This document shows, in pieces, positions 41,758 through 51,291 of a stretch of 54,000 nucleotides of DNA. The first letter of the stretch is position 1. Each line of letters begins with the position of its first letter. This stretch comes from Clostridia bacterium (GTDB taxonomy: Bacteria; Bacillota; Clostridia; Oscillospirales; CAG-272). The position numbers were made by a program, and so were the translations under genes. Under the pieces are notes generated by a model. The model saw nothing but the letters and a program-made list of their open reading frames with translations. It made no database searches and was not told where the DNA came from. The stretch lies in assembly GCA_017936565.1 (NCBI GenBank), contig JAGBFG010000047.1:1-54000 (forward strand), read 5' to 3'.

Positions 41758-43006
41758 TTATTAAATCCTCAATCCTTTGAATAACGGTTTTGTAATCATA
41801 CCTTTCCAAAACTTCTTTTTTAGGAGAATGTGTGATGCTTTCTTTCTGCACCCATTCGTTATAGCATTCCTTTATATATTCCTTCAACTTCGGGTAATCC
41901 TCACCGTCACAAGCTGTTTCATAAGCTACACCAAAATTTCCTTCCCGAACAACTCGTGTAACCTCGCCGTTTGGCAGATCACCGTTTGTGATGGAAACGA
42001 TGGGCTTGTTTATCAGCATATACTCCAAAAATTTTCCAGGAAATACCCCGTACTCGTCCGTATCATTCCAAGTAGAAAGCAATAGAAGCTGCGAAGAAAA
42101 CTGCAACTTCAAGCAGTCGTCTCTCGATAACATACCGCAATCTTCCAAAACATCCTTAAGATCATACTTTCCTGCCTGCTCTTGCATCACGGAATATTCG
42201 TTTCCCGCATAAGAAACGCAGATCTTATTTTTGTTAAGCATTCCTTCGCAAACAAGCTCGTGGATGACCCGAAACAATACAGACAAATCGCGGTCTCCTC
42301 CGTAAAGCGCGCCTACGTAAGTAATCCTCATTTTCTCACTTGATACTTCTGCCTCTGCGGCAAAGACCGTATCGTCCACATCATAGCCATTGGGAATCAT
42401 AAACGCCTTTTCTGCGTATTTCCCCTTGCAAATTCGTTCAAGATAACCGTTGGACACCGCCACAATAGCGTCGGCGCGCTTGCACGCCTTTTTTTCATAT
42501 CTGCGAAACAGCGGTCTCCAAGGCTTGGAAATATATTTGACGATTACAGGGTCTCTGAAATCACAGATCCATTTGGTTTTCGGATGTGTTTTTTTATAAT
42601 ATAAGCCACACAAAAGCGAAGAAAGCGGACCAAAGGAAGAAAATACAGCGTCATATTTTGTTTCTCTTAAATGGCTATTTTCCGCAAGCAACCTCGCGAA
42701 TTCCTTTCGTACGGTCTTTGCATTGCGCAGGATATTTATCGGAGTTATCAGATGATAAAGCGCTTCATATAGCTTTCCGTGTTTTCTTTTCGCCGATACG
42801 GATGCGCTCGCCGTATTGCCGCTTTTTAGCGTATCAAAGGAAAACAAATGATCACAAATATCTGAGCTGTTTTCTGCGCCATACCGCGCGAAAACATCAA
42901 CGGAATAGCCAAGCTCATATAATTTTTTGGCGATCTTAGTAGGGCGCCGAGCACCAGTGATATTATTGGGATAAAAGTGTTCGCTAACAATCAAAATCTT
43001 TTTCAT
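41750..43006 (-). CDS. Glycosyltransferase family 4 protein
   Basis: The 418-residue protein has a GT-B fold. N-terminal ILIVSEHFYPNNITGARRP near residues 4-22, the KTKWICDFRDP strand near 142-152, and the C-terminal donor domain with MRITYVGALYGGDRD near 226-240 and FPGKFLEYMLINKPIV near 320-335, which carries the nucleotide-sugar Glu region. It transfers a sugar to the growing repeat unit; specificity is unknown. Its end overlaps the wzx start. Confidence 0.88.
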   Translation of the reverse strand: MKKILIVSEHFYPNNITGARRPTKIAKKLYELGYSVDVFARYGAENSSDICDHLFSFDTLKSGNTASASVSAKRKHGKLYEALYHLITPINILRNAKTVRKEFARLLAENSHLRETKYDAVFSSFGPLSSLLCGLYYKKTHPKTKWICDFRDPVIVKYISKPWRPLFRRYEKKACKRADAIVAVSNGYLERICKGKYAEKAFMIPNGYDVDDTVFAAEAEVSSEKMRITYVGALYGGDRDLSVLFRVIHELVCEGMLNKNKICVSYAGNEYSVMQEQAGKYDLKDVLEDCGMLSRDDCLKLQFSSQLLLLSTWNDTDEYGVFPGKFLEYMLINKPIVSITNGDLPNGEVTRVVREGNFGVAYETACDGEDYPKLKEYIKECYNEWVQKESITHSPKKEVLERYDYKTVIQRIEDLING

Positions 43007-43061
43007 AAAACCTTTGGTCCTTTGTTTTTTCTTTTATGCTTTGATATTCCGCCAAGGACGC

Positions 43062-44369
43062 CTAAACGGAAGCATCGGAATCAAAAATTTTTGAAATATA
43101 GTGACTTCCAAAAACAAGCAAGGTGATATTGACAAATAAATCGTCAAAAAACATCATGTCAAGTCCCACCCACATAGAAAAGCAAGCTACAAGCCAAACG
43201 ATACTCAGCAAACCGTTGCTTTTTTGCTTTAACTTTGTCTTTGTCTTGAAGGCGCCAAGCCAAGAAGTAAGGCCTACGAGCCCCAAAAGACCAAGCTGAT
43301 AGAAAGCTTGGATCAAGGTGTTATGGCTACCCTTGCGCACGCCGTTAAAAACGCTTGTATAGCCTTGTCCAAAAAAGAAATCCATGGGGTGATCAACCAT
43401 AAAGTTTATATATTCTATCCCGAGATCAGTTCGTCCTGTGGTTAACGATGACGCGTCTGTCGCTTCGCCAAACCGTATCATATATTGCAGAATAATATCA
43501 TCAAGTGCTCCGCTGGCAACAAGAGCCACTGCCACTAACGCTATAACAAAGCCTGCACCTACCATCTTAGAGGGTCTGTAACGTAGCAACGCCAAAAGCC
43601 AAAGCGCCAAAACGATGAGCATACAAAGTAAAAAGCTTTTTGAGAGAGAAATCAAGCCGCAAATAACCAGCAAAATCGCAAAAACCACTTCTAAAAGTAT
43701 TTTTTTTCTCCTCTTGGTTATTACCAGCAAAAGACCGCCAAACGCCGTCACAATCTGCGCAGAATAAAAATTAGGGTCAGCATAAAAGCCGCACAATCTT
43801 GTAACACCTAAATTTTCTTGCTGTAAAACCTTTACATACTGAATCATATTTGGACTTGATCCGTACAGCAAGGACACCAAGGTTGCCAAAATGATACCCA
43901 CAGAAAAAAACTGGACGCAAAGCTCAAAATTGACCTTTTCCCTTATAATTTCGAACATAAACGGGAAGGCAACCAGCATAACCAAGAACATAAAATAACT
44001 TGGCGCTATCCCGTATCCGTGAATCATTTTAGAAAACAACGTAATAACAAACAGCCCCAAAACAGAGAAGACGATCTTGACATTGAATTTTGGCCGTCGA
44101 ATAAAATATTTCAAGAACAAAAGGATTGTAGTAACCGAATAGAAAGAAATAGAGGACGGAGACAATTTCAATATAGGCGACCACGGCAAAAAGAACAGGA
44201 TTAAAGGAAAAACCGTTTCATCGTCCGAGATAAGCATGGTGAACATATAGGTCAGCATAGCGATTGCGATGAAAACAAGACTACCCGACATCTGTGCGAC
44301 GGTAGTTAACAACACATTAAACATAATTAAGATAAGCGTTTTTGTTATGTTTTTTTTCTCAATTCGCAT
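43062..44369 (-). CDS. Wzy/O-antigen-ligase-like polymerase
   Basis: The 435-residue protein has about 11-12 membrane helices and a large extracytoplasmic loop near residues 315-345. The loop reads FGQGYTSVFNGVRKGSHNTLIQ, resembling the Wzy_C/O-antigen-ligase motif with its conserved Arg and HN. It probably polymerises lipid-linked repeats after Wzx export. AGAAGGA precedes the ATG. Confidence 0.85.
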   Translation of the reverse strand: MRIEKKNITKTLILIMFNVLLTTVAQMSGSLVFIAIAMLTYMFTMLISDDETVFPLILFFLPWSPILKLSPSSISFYSVTTILLFLKYFIRRPKFNVKIVFSVLGLFVITLFSKMIHGYGIAPSYFMFLVMLVAFPFMFEIIREKVNFELCVQFFSVGIILATLVSLLYGSSPNMIQYVKVLQQENLGVTRLCGFYADPNFYSAQIVTAFGGLLLVITKRRKKILLEVVFAILLVICGLISLSKSFLLCMLIVLALWLLALLRYRPSKMVGAGFVIALVAVALVASGALDDIILQYMIRFGEATDASSLTTGRTDLGIEYINFMVDHPMDFFFGQGYTSVFNGVRKGSHNTLIQAFYQLGLLGLVGLTSWLGAFKTKTKLKQKSNGLLSIVWLVACFSMWVGLDMMFFDDLFVNITLLVFGSHYISKIFDSDASV

Positions 44370-44428
44370 TTTCCCGACTATCCTTCTGTTCTACATTTCA
44401 CGAGAAAATCAATCCTTCCAATACCCTC

Positions 44429-45592
44429 TCAGGCGAACAAGGCGTCAAATTTTCCCACAATACTTTGGTTACCAAACTCTTTTTCTTTTATATGTTGCCG
44501 TACTTCATTTAATTTTTGCGGATCGGCAAGTATTTCTTCTAAGCCATGTTGGATTCCTACATCGGAATTTTCACACACAAAGCCATTTCCGCTTTGCATT
44601 ATCATTTCCTCTGTCGAGGTTGTTTGCGTAGCCAAAACGGGAACACCCAGGCACGCAGCCTCATCAAACACAACGGGGGCTGCCTCATGATAGGATGGCA
44701 GCAAAAACAAATCGGCATTTGCTATATACGGATACGGATTTTTTTGATTTCCGTAAAAGAAAACCGTTTCCGTGAGCGACTTTTCCAAAACAATATTTCT
44801 CAGCTTGCTTTCCTGGTCGCCTGAACCAACAATATGGTATCGAAGCCTATAACCCTTGGCCACACAGACCGCAAGCGCCGCAAGCGCACGCTCAATTCCC
44901 TTTTCCTCGGACAAACGCGCCACGGTTACGATATTCAAAAATCCGTCTTCATATGTAACCGCGTTTTTCGCAAGCTCTCTTATCTGCTCAAAATCGTTAC
45001 AATTACGCACACTCGCCGTTTTTTCGGCAAGCTCGGGCATGCAGTTTATGAATGCTCGGCGACACCCCTCGGAGCAAGCCACGATTTTATCAAATCTCGC
45101 ATATATTTTTCGGCTTTGCTCGTTGTTCGCGCCGCAAAGACCAAAATCGCAGTGCAACCAAGCGATTTTTTGGAGTGCTTGTACTTTTCGCAAAACAAAT
45201 TCATTGCAACCGCCATACAGGTTTTTCTGTGGGCCTTCATGCAAATACGATATTGCGCAATCATACCCTTTTATTCTTGGTTGGAACAATCCCATCAGCC
45301 GCATCACGAAAGAACGACCAAAAGCCTTTGTCAAAAAGACCCAAACGGCTCTGGCAAGGTATAGAAACGGCTTGCCTGCTGTGTCCTTTTTGGACATACC
45401 CAGATGCTTAAAGGGAGATTTCAAAATCTTGACCTTCACGTTTTCAGGAATATCCCTTTGGTATTCTTGGTTTCCAAAAAAGCTCAACAGCGTAACATCA
45501 TATTTCTGATGAATCTCTTTTAATAGATTCAACAAACTTTTTTGTACGCCGCCTGTTTCAAGATTGTTGATTACAATAATGATTTTTTTCAC
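44429..45592 (-). CDS. Glycosyltransferase family 4 protein
   Basis: The 387-residue GT-B protein starts with GTG: its G is shared with the TAG stop of the upstream gene (TAGTG). It begins KKIIIVINNLETGGVQKSLLNLL, the typical donor/acceptor opening. The C-terminal domain has NIVTVARLSEEKGIERALAAL near 219-239 and the EAAPVVFDEAACLGVPVLAT E-x7-E motif near 312-331. It is one of four glycosyltransferases of the operon, not counting the initiating enzyme. Confidence 0.9.
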   Translation of the reverse strand: MKKIIIVINNLETGGVQKSLLNLLKEIHQKYDVTLLSFFGNQEYQRDIPENVKVKILKSPFKHLGMSKKDTAGKPFLYLARAVWVFLTKAFGRSFVMRLMGLFQPRIKGYDCAISYLHEGPQKNLYGGCNEFVLRKVQALQKIAWLHCDFGLCGANNEQSRKIYARFDKIVACSEGCRRAFINCMPELAEKTASVRNCNDFEQIRELAKNAVTYEDGFLNIVTVARLSEEKGIERALAALAVCVAKGYRLRYHIVGSGDQESKLRNIVLEKSLTETVFFYGNQKNPYPYIANADLFLLPSYHEAAPVVFDEAACLGVPVLATQTTSTEEMIMQSGNGFVCENSDVGIQHGLEEILADPQKLNEVRQHIKEKEFGNQSIVGKFDALFA

Positions 45593-46140
45593 TATATCTC
45601 TCCGCTGATTTCAACTTGCTCGTTTCGATACTTTATAACCTTTGCGGGATTGCCACCGACAACGGCATATTCGGGTACATTCTTTGTTACCACAGCTCCC
45701 GCACCAACGATTGCGCCATTACCCACATGGACGCCCGGAAGGAAAATAACGTGGCCTCCAATCCATACATCATCGCCAATCACGATAGGCTTCTCTTCCT
45801 TGAAGCCTTGCTCACACATAGGAATATCCAAACGGTCAAAGGCATGGTTACGACTGTAAAACGTGCAATGCGGTCCCATCATAACATTTTTACCGATGGT
45901 TACGCTCCCCGTCAACGAAGCATGGACGCCAATACCCGAATTATCCCCCAAAGAAACATGAGAGGAAAAAACGGCACCGTGCTCAATATTCACCTTTTTA
46001 CCGCATTTTTGGAGAATGAGCTTGCCGCATATCTTTCGTAGCCACTTAGCGCCTCTTCCTAAAAATTGGTACGAAACAGGAAGGTGCTTGGCGATCAAAA
46101 CATATATAATCTTCCCTATTGCAATCTTTATTTTTCTCAT
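45592..46140 (-). CDS. Hexapeptide-repeat O-acetyltransferase
   Basis: The 182-residue protein is a left-handed beta-helix acyltransferase of the Maa/WbbJ type. It has repeats from about residue 50, the catalytic His in YSRNHAFDR near 94-102, IGDDVWIGGHVIFLPGVHVGNG near 120-141 and the NPAKVIKYR end. It starts inside the stop of the deacetylase gene (ATGA) with GGAG upstream. It is the second sugar acetyltransferase of the operon. Confidence 0.88.
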   Translation of the reverse strand: MRKIKIAIGKIIYVLIAKHLPVSYQFLGRGAKWLRKICGKLILQKCGKKVNIEHGAVFSSHVSLGDNSGIGVHASLTGSVTIGKNVMMGPHCTFYSRNHAFDRLDIPMCEQGFKEEKPIVIGDDVWIGGHVIFLPGVHVGNGAIVGAGAVVTKNVPEYAVVGGNPAKVIKYRNEQVEISGEI

Positions 46141-46976
46141 TTCAATTCTCCAAAGCTCACAAACTCAAATCCGTTTGCCTTGTATTTTTGGTAAACGTCC
46201 TTAGACGATACAAATTCGTATTCCTTCACTCTTTCTGTTGAGATGTTTCCGAAATACGGGCTATCTGCCACTGTTGCGGGATGAAACACCACTTCAATGA
46301 GCTGTCTGCCATCTTTTTTCAGGGCATTCATCAAAATGTCGCCCTCTGTCTTGCTGATTTTATCAAAGCTTACGACTCTTGCCGTAGGCATCTTGAATGT
46401 CTTTCTGATATTCGTAAACCAAAGATTGAAAAAATTTTTGACTAAAAATTCTCTGAGTTCAGTTTTAAGGCTTAATCCATGCTTATCAAAATATACTCGC
46501 TGAAAGGTTCTGGTCGCCTTTATACCATGCTTCTTCGCTACTTTTTCAAATACCTTAAAGGCTTTCGTGTGCAACGAGGAATTTTCGTGTGTATTCCAAT
46601 AATCAGCCGTGCCACAGGTTTGTTCAAACAACGCACACTGCGCCTCAAGCTCTCTTTCCAAATCATCCGGCGAAATCAGTCGTTTGCTGTAGCGTTTTTT
46701 AAACTCACCGATTGTCCAAAAAGATCCATTTTCATTCACAAGCGTTGGAATCTCCTTTGGATCGCCTACCGGCTTACCCGTGGTCACGTTAAAGTGCACG
46801 CCCACCGAAATGTGAGGATATCTTGCGCGCAGATCCTTGGCATTGTGTAGGGTCTCCATATTTAGCATAACATTCGTCGTTGTTATGATTCCGTTTTCTA
46901 TGCCTGCATCGATAGCTTTATCCACAACGTCACACATACCGTAATCATCTGCTGTTACAATTATTTTTTGCATCAT
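46137..46976 (-). CDS. ChbG/YdjC-family carbohydrate deacetylase
   Basis: The 279-residue protein has the YdjC/ChbG-type metal-dependent deacetylase motifs: VTADDYGMC near residues 7-15 (Asp metal site), SVGVHFNVTTGKPV near 57-70 (His), HENSSLHT near 129-136 and VVFHPATVAD near 229-238. Known members deacetylate N-acetyl sugars. Here, in a capsule operon, it may expose an amine on a GlcNAc-type residue. ATGATG at 46976 or 46973 are both possible starts. Confidence 0.88.
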   Translation of the reverse strand: MMQKIIVTADDYGMCDVVDKAIDAGIENGIITTTNVMLNMETLHNAKDLRARYPHISVGVHFNVTTGKPVGDPKEIPTLVNENGSFWTIGEFKKRYSKRLISPDDLERELEAQCALFEQTCGTADYWNTHENSSLHTKAFKVFEKVAKKHGIKATRTFQRVYFDKHGLSLKTELREFLVKNFFNLWFTNIRKTFKMPTARVVSFDKISKTEGDILMNALKKDGRQLIEVVFHPATVADSPYFGNISTERVKEYEFVSSKDVYQKYKANGFEFVSFGELK

Positions 46977-46983
46977 ATCTGCC

Positions 46984-47775
46984 TCACATTTTTTTGTATT
47001 CTTTATAGCCCTTCTTCATCAGCTTACATATTTTTCTAAAACCAAATTCCTTAGACAAATTGCGCATACCGTAGGCAAAATAGTACACCAGGAGATGCTT
47101 TAATACAGGGAAAGCATTGGCGATAAGAACACCCTTGTCCACAAAATATTTTTCGGTATAGCCGCAAAACCATGAGGACGCCTCTTGTTTAACCTTGGCA
47201 ACAGTAACGGGAGAGGTATACATTTTCAAGCCTTTTCTTATAGCTTCTCTTATAAACAGCGAATCCTCACCTGAAGAATATTTAGCGCCTCCACCGTACA
47301 GTGTAGAAAAACTGAGACAAGCCTTTTCCACAGAGGTTCTGCGCATAGCCACGCGTGCTGTACCATAGCGCATACAATTCCACAAATGCACGCGCTTAAA
47401 CCTTGTGTCCGACTTTCTTGCTGGAGTAAAGCGGTTAAGATACTCCAAATTAAAAACGATGATATCAGCCTTGGAGCATTTTTCAAAAGCTTGCTCCACA
47501 ATCGTGGCATAATCGTCAACATATATCATGTCCTGATCGGAGCACATGATATACTCGCCTGTTGCGTACATCAATGCCTTGTTGCGATTCTTCCCAACGC
47601 CGCGATCTTTTGTGGATACCAGTTTTACGGTGTTGCCGTCAGGCTGCACATATTCCGCATAACCGTATGTATCGCATTGATTTGCCAAAACCGCATCGGT
47701 GTGCAAATTCATCTGTGTATACAGGCTATCATCACTTTGGTGCATACAAGCCACCAACACTTCAACCTTGCTCAT
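46984..47775 (-). CDS. Glycosyltransferase, GT-A (family 2-like)
   Basis: The 263-residue protein has a short GT-A domain. VEVLVACMHQSDDSL opens it, KNRNKAL near 62-68 and the metal SDQDMIY near 78-84 (D-x-D-like) are visible. A later stretch GGGAKYSSGEDSLFIREAI (with an ED acceptor-site motif) is near 163-181. The C-terminal end is basic. It is probably a transferase of the repeat unit. TAGGAG precedes the ATG. Confidence 0.83.
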   Translation of the reverse strand: MSKVEVLVACMHQSDDSLYTQMNLHTDAVLANQCDTYGYAEYVQPDGNTVKLVSTKDRGVGKNRNKALMYATGEYIMCSDQDMIYVDDYATIVEQAFEKCSKADIIVFNLEYLNRFTPARKSDTRFKRVHLWNCMRYGTARVAMRRTSVEKACLSFSTLYGGGAKYSSGEDSLFIREAIRKGLKMYTSPVTVAKVKQEASSWFCGYTEKYFVDKGVLIANAFPVLKHLLVYYFAYGMRNLSKEFGFRKICKLMKKGYKEYKKM

Positions 47776-47789
47776 TTTTATCTCCTAAA

Positions 47790-48674
47790 TTAAAATACAT
47801 ATTTGCCCGATAATTTAGGCTCAGTTTTCAGATATTCCTTATAATCCTTTTCTGTATCCCAAGTTCCTGCGTGCTGTTCGCGGCGAATCTGTTCAAGGCT
47901 CGGGATTTTCATATAATCTCCAAATCTTTCACGCAAAAAATCTTCTACGCCGGCAGGCACGTTCAAAGTTACGTTTTCAAAGGGAACACGTTTGGTTTCT
48001 TCAAACCATTCTCTTTTATACGTTCCTTTTTTATATTTGGCCTTTCCAAGATAATTGCAATACAAGGTTGACTTTTTATTTCTGTATTTATAAACCTGCT
48101 TCAAGCCGTGCTTGACCAGGAACAACCGCGGAAAACACCTCAGGACTCGAAGCGCCGTTCTGAGCGCGAAACCATACCGGGAAAGATCACGAACAGACTG
48201 TGCCTTCGCCACTACGTATTTCGCCCAAATATACTGATGTCTACGTTGCAGTGTATTTTCCGGGCAGGTATGAAGAATAAAAATATCCAAATACAAATTA
48301 TGTGAAATTTGATAATCCAACAGGCTTTCTTCAATATAGGTCGTATTCTTAGCACGAACCTTACCGAGCGTAACCATATTATCGAAATGTCCAAACGGTT
48401 CTAAGAAAAATTTATCCTTGTCTCCCTTTTCCTCAAACGCTTTTGCAAACTTTTCATAGTTATCGGGCGTCATAAAGAAATCCAAATCGTCGTCCCACGG
48501 GATAAAGCCACCGTGACGAATCGCACCCAAAGCAGAGCCACCCATAAGACAATACTGAATTTCGTTTTCCTCACAGAATTTATCTACATAGACAGCAATC
48601 TCCAATATTTTTTCCTGAAGCCTTTTGATCCCCCACTCATCGGGAGTGTCATTTCGCATATAGGTATACATCAT
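47790..48674 (-). CDS. LicD family phosphotransferase
   Basis: The 294-residue protein is a LicD/FKTN-type transferase. It has the motif IQYCLMGGSALGAIRHGGFIPWDDDLDF near residues 39-66, with the Asp residues that bind metal. LicD proteins move phosphocholine or similar phospho-alcohols from a CDP carrier to sugars. The CTP-dependent cytidylyltransferase encoded two genes upstream is a natural donor maker. The start follows the previous TGA directly, with GAGGGAA as the ribosome site. Confidence 0.92.
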   Translation of the reverse strand: MMYTYMRNDTPDEWGIKRLQEKILEIAVYVDKFCEENEIQYCLMGGSALGAIRHGGFIPWDDDLDFFMTPDNYEKFAKAFEEKGDKDKFFLEPFGHFDNMVTLGKVRAKNTTYIEESLLDYQISHNLYLDIFILHTCPENTLQRRHQYIWAKYVVAKAQSVRDLSRYGFALRTALRVLRCFPRLFLVKHGLKQVYKYRNKKSTLYCNYLGKAKYKKGTYKREWFEETKRVPFENVTLNVPAGVEDFLRERFGDYMKIPSLEQIRREQHAGTWDTEKDYKEYLKTEPKLSGKYVF

Positions 48675-49862
48675 TCATTTCCCTCTCATTTTTCTGATAA
48701 ACGTTCGGGCGGACGGTGGAATCCACCAATAAAGCCTATGGATTATCCCACAGCCAAAGTATTTTTTGGCTGTCGTTTCATATCCGTTCATCGCCAGTTC
48801 TTCAATTATGGCATCTCTTTTCTTGGGTTTTCGGGTCGTGTGTGTCAAGCAATGGTTGGAATCCACACCGTATTGCACGGGAAATTCCTTATACACAATC
48901 TTTTCTTCTAGTGCGGAAAAAGCATCAAGACCGTTTTTCGTGTTCGTAACGATCATGGAAACACCGGCATCAACGCTCCCCTTAAAATCATATTTTTCGA
49001 TGCCCCAAAAATCCGCAAGCGTAATATCCGAAACTCTATCAAGAGTTGCATAACGACAATCGTAACAGCTGTTGCGAAAGATTAGATACTTCTTAAAGGC
49101 ATTATAAAAGGATGAACTTGTATAAATTCCGTTTACAACACGAGTCTTACCGTTCTTTATTACCTTGTACGAATATCCATGTGCGTGCTTATATCGGTTA
49201 TCCTTAATTCGAAAGGAGAAATCCGAAATCTCGCCGCCGTGTTTTCTTTTGAGAGTATCAATATATTCATCAAACACTTTTTGAGACGGAACACCGTGAC
49301 ATATGATATCTGCCGTGAACAACAATTCCCGCTTAGCTTTCGACGCAGAATTGAGAAGCGCTGAAACCTGGCATGGTGTACCGCAAAAGAAGACCTTTTC
49401 TCCTTTTTCAAGCAAGCCGAGAATTTCCTCATATATCCCTTCCATATTGGATTGAATATATTTGGATTTTAAAAGCGGCTTAATTTCTTCTTCGCCCCGA
49501 ACAACGCGGTGCTTTAATGTCAAGTTGTCCAAAGCCGCACCGCAAACAAAATATCCTTGCTTCAAAAAATGATTGGCCAGCAATTCAAAGATACCACCCG
49601 AGGATCCGTTGTTCTGTTTTGCGGAATCCTTTGCGTAAGCCGCAAACAAACGCTGCTCTTCCCCATGTTTTTTCTTTGTTTCAATTGGGCAAACAGAATA
49701 GCATTTCCCGCAACCCACACATTTTGAATCCTCTATGACGGAATACAGAAAGCCATCTTTTCCTACCATAGAAGAGATGCAATTAACAGGACAAGCATCT
49801 ACACATGCCATACAGCCCGTACATTTTTGCTCTAAGTGGACAATGGAATCAATTCTTTTCAT
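48675..49862 (-). CDS. F420-hydrogenase-beta-like ferredoxin oxidoreductase (second copy)
   Basis: The 395-residue protein has two 4Fe-4S motifs (CTGCMACVDACPVNC and CVGCGKCYSVCP, within the first 60 residues), the FrhB domains, the VFFCGTPCQVSALL stretch near 157, IICHGVPSQKVFDEY and SDITLADFWGIEKY near 283. It resembles the copy at 37389-38528 in order and motifs but is clearly diverged. The start is ATG 49862, which overlaps the TGA of the cytidylyltransferase gene (TGATG); GTG at 49865 is also possible. Function in the polysaccharide pathway is unproven. Confidence 0.85.
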   Translation of the reverse strand: MKRIDSIVHLEQKCTGCMACVDACPVNCISSMVGKDGFLYSVIEDSKCVGCGKCYSVCPIETKKKHGEEQRLFAAYAKDSAKQNNGSSGGIFELLANHFLKQGYFVCGAALDNLTLKHRVVRGEEEIKPLLKSKYIQSNMEGIYEEILGLLEKGEKVFFCGTPCQVSALLNSASKAKRELLFTADIICHGVPSQKVFDEYIDTLKRKHGGEISDFSFRIKDNRYKHAHGYSYKVIKNGKTRVVNGIYTSSSFYNAFKKYLIFRNSCYDCRYATLDRVSDITLADFWGIEKYDFKGSVDAGVSMIVTNTKNGLDAFSALEEKIVYKEFPVQYGVDSNHCLTHTTRKPKKRDAIIEELAMNGYETTAKKYFGCGIIHRLYWWIPPSARTFIRKMRGK

Positions 49863-50284
49863 CACTTGTTCGCCTTTTCCCGAATTAAGGTTGAGCTTAT
49901 TCCATCAGTATGGGGGAAGAAAATAACATCCACCCCAACAGCAGCAAAATCTTGTATGATTTTTTCATACATATCGCTTCCTTGCCAATCGCTGCCATGA
50001 AACAAAACATCAAATTTCAATTCCTTGTAAGCATCCATTTTGTTCATAGAGGTTTGAGGTACTACTCTATCAACGTATTTGATAGCTTCCACGATAGCGC
50101 ATCTCTCTTCAAACTTGATTACGGGCGTCTTATGTTTATAGCTTTCAACAGTTTCGTCGGTAGAAACTCCTACAATTAAGTATTCGCATTGTTCTTTTGC
50201 TCTTTTAAGAATATTCAGATGTCCAATATGAAACATATCGAAAACACCCGTTGTATATCCAACCTTATACTTTTTTTCTATCAT
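49862..50284 (-). CDS. Cytidylyltransferase, glycerol-3-phosphate type (TagD-like)
   Basis: The 140-residue protein is a nucleotidyltransferase with the family motif GVFDMFHIGHLNIL near residues 12-25 (HxGH). EERCAIVEAIKYVDRVV follows, and the C-terminal ISSTLIR (like RTxGISTT) is present. TagD makes CDP-glycerol from glycerol-3-phosphate and CTP. With LicD in the same operon it could instead supply another CDP-alcohol. The ATG at 50284 is chosen because GGAGG precedes it; an in-frame ATG at 50386 lies in the upstream gene. Confidence 0.9.
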   Translation of the reverse strand: MIEKKYKVGYTTGVFDMFHIGHLNILKRAKEQCEYLIVGVSTDETVESYKHKTPVIKFEERCAIVEAIKYVDRVVPQTSMNKMDAYKELKFDVLFHGSDWQGSDMYEKIIQDFAAVGVDVIFFPHTDGISSTLIREKANK

Positions 50285-50310
50285 AAATTCCTCCATACTC
50301 CAGTGCATTG

Positions 50311-51291
50311 TCAATACAGTGATATACCAAAAAGTCCTAATAACGATCCCAAGCCGTATACTATGTGGAACGCTGGGTATAACCAAAGGGTTATTAGTCC
50401 ATACTGGGGAGTTTTATTAAAAAACGAATAAAAAACATCAATCGATAAATATAGCAATATTTCAAGCATGAAAATATAGCCGATGTATGGTACTACGATA
50501 GAAAGTATCGGCATAACAATCAAAGAAAGCAGAAAAAGAAACGGAACAAAGTGCCGCACACTCATCGCCTTTGGGTTCTCTTTCAAGGTAAAAAACAATG
50601 CATTTCCGTTTTGCAATGCCATTTTCAAAATGCCCTTAAACGTATCGCGGCAATAATACTTAAACCGTATATCCTCGGCAAGCCATATTTTTCCTCCGCT
50701 TTGGCGAATTCTTGCATTCATATCATTATCTTCGCTTCGAAGCAGTTTGGGATTAAACAGTCCAACTCGCTCAAAAACCTCTCGCCTAAAAGCGCCAAAC
50801 GGAACTGTATCAACAAAGCAATTGCCGTCTCCAACTCTAAAATCAGATCCGCCTACACCGAGCTTAGTCGAAAGCATTTTTGCGATTGCTTGCCCCTTAA
50901 AGCCTGTGGCCTCTGTTTCCGCTATTCCACCAACATTGTCGGCGTCTGTTGTATCCAAGTAATATACACATTTTTCTATGTAGTCAGGATAAAAATAGGA
51001 GTGTGCATCAAGCCGAATGATATATTTCCCTTTGGCTTCTTCTATTGCCATATTTAAGGCATACGGCGTTTTTCTTTTTTTATTATGAAACAATATAATA
51101 GGATACTTCCCTGTTGAAATATAGTTTTCGATGAGTGTTACTGTTCCGTCGCTCGAATTGCCGTCAACGAATATCCATTCCATATTTTCAATGGGATATG
51201 TTTGTTTTGTAAGAGAATCGATTAAATTACTAACATATCTCTCTTCATTAAAAAGGGGAATAATCACCGAAACTATTATTTCTTCTGTCAT
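50311..51291 (-). CDS. Glycosyltransferase family 2 with C-terminal membrane helices
   Basis: The 326-residue protein has a GT-A domain (VSVIIPLFNEERYVSNLID near 7-25, FVDGNSSDGT near 41-50, RLDAHSYFYPDY near 94-105, the SEDNDMN acidic motif near 186) and about three hydrophobic helices at 245-320. It is the next transferase after the initiating enzyme. It starts inside the stop codon of the sugar-transferase gene (ATGA). Confidence 0.9.
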   Translation of the reverse strand: MTEEIIVSVIIPLFNEERYVSNLIDSLTKQTYPIENMEWIFVDGNSSDGTVTLIENYISTGKYPIILFHNKKRKTPYALNMAIEEAKGKYIIRLDAHSYFYPDYIEKCVYYLDTTDADNVGGIAETEATGFKGQAIAKMLSTKLGVGGSDFRVGDGNCFVDTVPFGAFRREVFERVGLFNPKLLRSEDNDMNARIRQSGGKIWLAEDIRFKYYCRDTFKGILKMALQNGNALFFTLKENPKAMSVRHFVPFLFLLSLIVMPILSIVVPYIGYIFMLEILLYLSIDVFYSFFNKTPQYGLITLWLYPAFHIVYGLGSLLGLFGISLY

